A stretch of DNA of 64,000 nucleotides. Source: Diogma glabrata (lineage: Eukaryota; Arthropoda; Insecta; Diptera; Cylindrotomidae). The notes beneath the pieces were generated by a model. The model was not told the origin of the DNA. It was given only the letters and a program-made list of their open reading frames with translations, and did not search any database. The DNA lies in assembly GCA_963693315.1 (NCBI GenBank), contig CAVNZG010001007.1:186001-250000 (forward strand), given 5' to 3'. A program made the translations under genes and the position numbers. Shown in pieces: positions 60,922 through 64,000 of the stretch (position 1 is its first letter; the number at the start of each line of letters is the position of its first letter).

Positions 60922-61001
60922 CACTCTGACTGAACTCCGAAATCGCTCAATCGACTTCGCTCAGTCATTTGGGGCCGTGGGGTTGTTCGGCAGTCAGAGT
61001 G
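60922..61001. repeat. GC-richer hairpin
   Basis: CACTCTGACTG (60922-60932) is repeated inverted as CAGTCAGAGTG (60991-61001), enclosing CGCTCAATCGACTTCGCTC. The surrounding 180 bases are clearly GC-richer than the neighbourhood. Nature unknown. Confidence 0.75.
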
Positions 61002-62800
61002 TCCTAGATGGTGAGCGATATAAATAAACAAAAATAACATAAAGACGAGATAGACCACCAGCGCTACCTACCTGAAAATCCTGCGATCCACGTTCTCACG
61101 ATGATACTATTACGAGGACAATTTCTATACCTCGTAACAAATGACAGATATTAAGGCAAAAAAAAATGACCCAATACTGGTCGTCATTCTCGTAGCTCTG
61201 ACGGAGAGGTATAATACAATTTAGTGAAAAGATGATACAATCAGCAAACTACTAACAAAACCTCCATTTAGAGTTTCGAGAAAATATTACCACACCACAA
61301 ATTCATATTCCTTTCAAAATTCCAAAACTATTGTAAAAATTAAATAAATCAAACTTTTTTTCAAAATTCAAAAACAAAATATTCCAAAAAAATTATTACA
61401 AAATCAAAGATTTAAACTTTTTTCAAAAATTCAAAAAAAAAAATATTACAAAATATAAAACAAAATAATAAAAAAAAATTGAAATTTCTTTCAAAACTCC
61501 CAAAAACATTCCAAAAATTAGAACAAATCAAATATTAAAACCTTTCCATAATTTCTAATAATATTCCAAAAATTCAAAATTTTGCATAATAATTTGTTTG
61601 AAATTTTATTAGATGTACTACGCGATTTGACTATCTATACATCCTTAAACAAATCATGAAAGATCTTACTCACTGGTTTTTCTGGTCCTACTCCATCTGC
61701 TGATCCCCAATGTGATAATCCTAGTTTTATTAAATCCAGCTGCAACAATACCATTCGCGTACATATAATCCAAATGGTCAAATCATCCAAATCACCAAAC
61801 AAATATAAATAAAAACAGTGAGCCAAAATTATTTTTTTTTCTTTAACACTATTCTTTTTATTTTTATTTCATATTTTATTTTTATTTTTATTTTCATTAT
61901 ATAAAATCAAGTTAATTCTATATTTTTTTTTTGAATCTCTGTCCATACTTATAACACATCATTTGTATTATTATCAAATATGAACCAAACAAATATATAA
62001 AAAAAACCGTGAACAAAAATTATTTTTTTTCTTTAACACAATTTTTCTTATTTTTATAAATATATTTTATAAAATTAATTTCTAAAAACATTTTTAACGA
62101 GATTTTAATTCATTATTTTTTTAATATCGGTCAACACTTAAATAAAACACTATCATTATTAATTCTGTTACAAATATGATTACTACTCAAAGATAAATCA
62201 TTTTTACACGTGCAAAAGCACGTTTTACAAGTGCAAAAGCTCCTGACCATACTGGTCAGGAGTTATTATCCGACTGCCAAATTCCAATGAAGTACAATAA
62301 ATAAAATAAATACAATTGTTAAAAATGATTTACTTATTTTACAAACAGAAGTTTCTTTTGAATAGGAAAACATTTCTGCAATTATTTTCTTTGTATTAGA
62401 TGGCAAAAAAAGAAATGTTTATTTATCACTTTTAGTAATCACTTGTCACTCTTATAAAAAAAAAATTGGACAGTCTCGACTGCAAACAAAAAAGTCGTAT
62501 AAATAACTAAATCTATTTAGGAACTTTTGACTGGAGAAGTATTATGTACGTATTATGTTATTATGGAATCATAAAGTAAAAGATTGTATTTTAATATTAA
62601 ATTACAAATATTTTATTATTGAATAAACTTTTTAAAATATCATAAAATTATATAATGGAGGTTAAAGAAAATAAATATAGTTATTAAAAATTATTTGCTT
62701 ATTTTACATTCAAAAGTTTCTTTTGAGTTGGAAAACATTTTTGCATTTATTGTCTTAGTATTTACTGGTACAAAAGAATGAAATTTTTGAGTTCCACTTA
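61002..62800. other. Mostly non-coding, no gene recognised
   Basis: Includes a stray block of the AAAATTCCAAAAA satellite (61260-61570), poly-A/T-rich runs, the hairpin 62240-62262, and a repeated pair of phrases (TTTATTATTGAATAAACTTT at 62610 versus 60795-type). No supported reading frame. Confidence 0.5.
62208..62262. terminator. Two adjacent perfect hairpins
   Basis: ACGTGCAAAAGCACGT (62208-62223) and CTCCTGACCA-TAC-TGGTCAGGAG (62240-62262, 10-bp stem) stand 16 bases apart. They look like termination or processing hairpins, but in a eukaryotic window no transcript can be assigned; they may be ends of a small element. Confidence 0.4.
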
Positions 62801-62814
62801 TAGTAGTCGCATTT

Positions 62815-63997
62815 TTATATCGATTTTGTAATTTTTTTTTTTGTGAATTGATATTCATTTTTATCGGCGTATCCAAAGTTCATGGTAGATTCCCATTTTA
62901 AAGCCCATTCGAAAAGTTTTTTTGGTGTATCAATAATATCTTCGCTCCCTATACTATAACGGTGTGCAGCACGCTTCAGTGTACCATCAATTCCATCACA
63001 AGGTCCCTTTCCATGACTGGTAGCATGAAAATGCCATTCAGCATCAACCTTAAAGTCTTTTTTATGGTGGCATAAGTTAATTAGGTTATGTTTATTTTTG
63101 TATTGAGAAGGTGTACCGTCAGTGTTATAAATTATTTTCGTAATATTAGAATTTATATGCGTTTTGATGAATTCAATAAGTTTTGTAATGAAAAGATGGA
63201 CTGTAGTACTGTTGTGATCGTTTATATCCGAAATGAGTATAAAACTTCGGTGCTGTATATATCCACTTGCGTCACTTTCAAAATAAATAACAAATGGATG
63301 GATAGTCGCTTGTGAATTATTATAATAATAACCTTGAACCGCGTTCTGAATTATGAAGCCGTAGTTTTCAGAAAAATCTCCTTGAACGAAGAACTCTCCT
63401 GCTTCTAATTTCTTTTCTTTCCTCAATGAATGTAGATTGCTATTTTGCTATAAAGTTGTGTGGTATCAAAATTTGTAAACGGTAAACGAATTTTTTCATA
63501 AATTCTTCTACAGATTCTATTAAAGTATCCAAATTGCATCGATCAGTGGTATTCCATTGTTGATATATGACTTGAAGGATTCCTTTAACTTCAAAATCAT
63601 TTAGTAATTTTTCTTCCAGTTGTTGAAGTTTTTCTAAACATTCATTGCACTTCAAATTATGATAATCTTCTGTTAATTTACCACATAAAACAAATTCAAT
63701 TAATGTTTTATAATTTTGGAAAGCAGCATCAGTAATCCAAGACATCTTAGAGTGTTGAATCATTAGTTTTATATTTTGATATATGGTACACAAGCACACA
63801 TTATGAACTCCTTGGGGTAATTTTATACAATCTTGTGGTCGAAGGGACGTGAATTTAGTAAATCCTATTTTCACATCAGGAAACATTTTTTTAAACTCCA
63901 CATAAGCTTCATTTAATGTACATAGCAATAAGCGCTTTTGTGTTTTTATGCGCTCATCTCCTTTTTTAAAAGATATTGCATCTCGTTTGCCTGGCAA
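62815..63997 (-). pseudogene. Transposase-like protein (DFSENY...TDG...ATSHGKG family), better copy
   Basis: Two minus-strand frames. The first (63997-63440) reads GDERIKTQKRLLLCTLNEAY, KIGFTKFTSLRPQDC, CLCTIYQNIKLMIQHSK, a cysteine pair in LKCNECLEKLQQLEEK, and ends YRLQILIPHNFIAK. A one-base shift at about 63441 leads into the second (63426-62815): GDFSENYGFIIQNAVQGYYY, IHPFVIYFES, ILISDINDHNSTTVHLFITK, IIYNTDGTPSQYKNKHNLIN and EWHFHATSHGKGPCDGIDGT. The conserved D in DFSENY, D in TDG and D in CDG are candidate metal ligands (inference). The protein extends beyond the window at its N-terminus. Only one frameshift is seen, so it is much younger than the relative at 864-1500. Family known to me as uncharacterised and multi-copy. 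Confidence 0.7.
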
Positions 63998-64000
63998 TAA

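Overview
This is a non-bacterial, AT-rich, repeat-dominated nuclear window, most likely from an insect or other arthropod. Mariner, hAT-like, RTE, CR1/L2-like and jockey-like non-LTR, Penelope-like, BEL/Pao and LTR remnants lie side by side. There are long (TA)n microsatellites, one 200-base assembly gap (14141-14340), very short introns with GT/AG borders, and no operon-like gene packing. No species call is possible from sequence alone.

Layout. 1-1.9 kb: remnant of a transposase-like protein family with a 15-bp motif scattered around it. 3.1-7.7 kb: LTR-retrotransposon debris (LTR end plus tRNA-Lys-type primer site; separate polypurine tract plus LTR), invaded by a CTTCGGTCTG-ended repeat. 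7.8-10.3 kb: old RTE copy split by a Penelope-like insertion. 11.4-13.1 kb: composite foldback element, with copies at 32.4-33.7 and 58.8-60.1 kb. 13.8-18.3 kb: (TA)n tracts holding a 247-bp inverted-repeat element and a 2.1-kb element with ~315-bp terminal inverted repeats; the latter carries a degraded orphan protein gene. 18.3-21.6 kb: nearly complete RTE retrotransposon, minus strand.

The central fact is a segmental duplication. Block A (about 22.5-36.6 kb) and block B (about 38.9-55.7 kb) share the same series: repeat flank, Penelope-like fragment, BEL/Pao fragments, a multi-exon unrecognised minus-strand gene, and a LINE tail. Each block has acquired private insertions, so the other block shows the empty site. 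This proves three hAT-like insertions with 8-bp target duplications (26110-27551 in A; 39584-40375 and 44198-47565 in B), a small inverted-repeat element (47797-48056) and a 5'-truncated LINE (42082-42884). The 44.2-47.6 kb hAT element itself holds a nested, almost intact mariner (45490-46781).

55.7-58.5 kb: two CTTCGGTCTG-ended repeats and a ~130-bp tandem array. 60.2 kb: a tRNA-like, polymerase III-type segment. 62.8-64.0 kb: a better preserved relative of the 1-kb transposase-like family, running off the window.

The only candidate host gene is the duplicated, multi-exon, minus-strand family of blocks A and B; both copies carry damage. The most interesting unexplained material is the pair of orphan protein families tied here to mobile DNA: the one inside the TA-microsatellite long-TIR element, and the DF(A/S)ENY...ATSHGKG family at both window ends.
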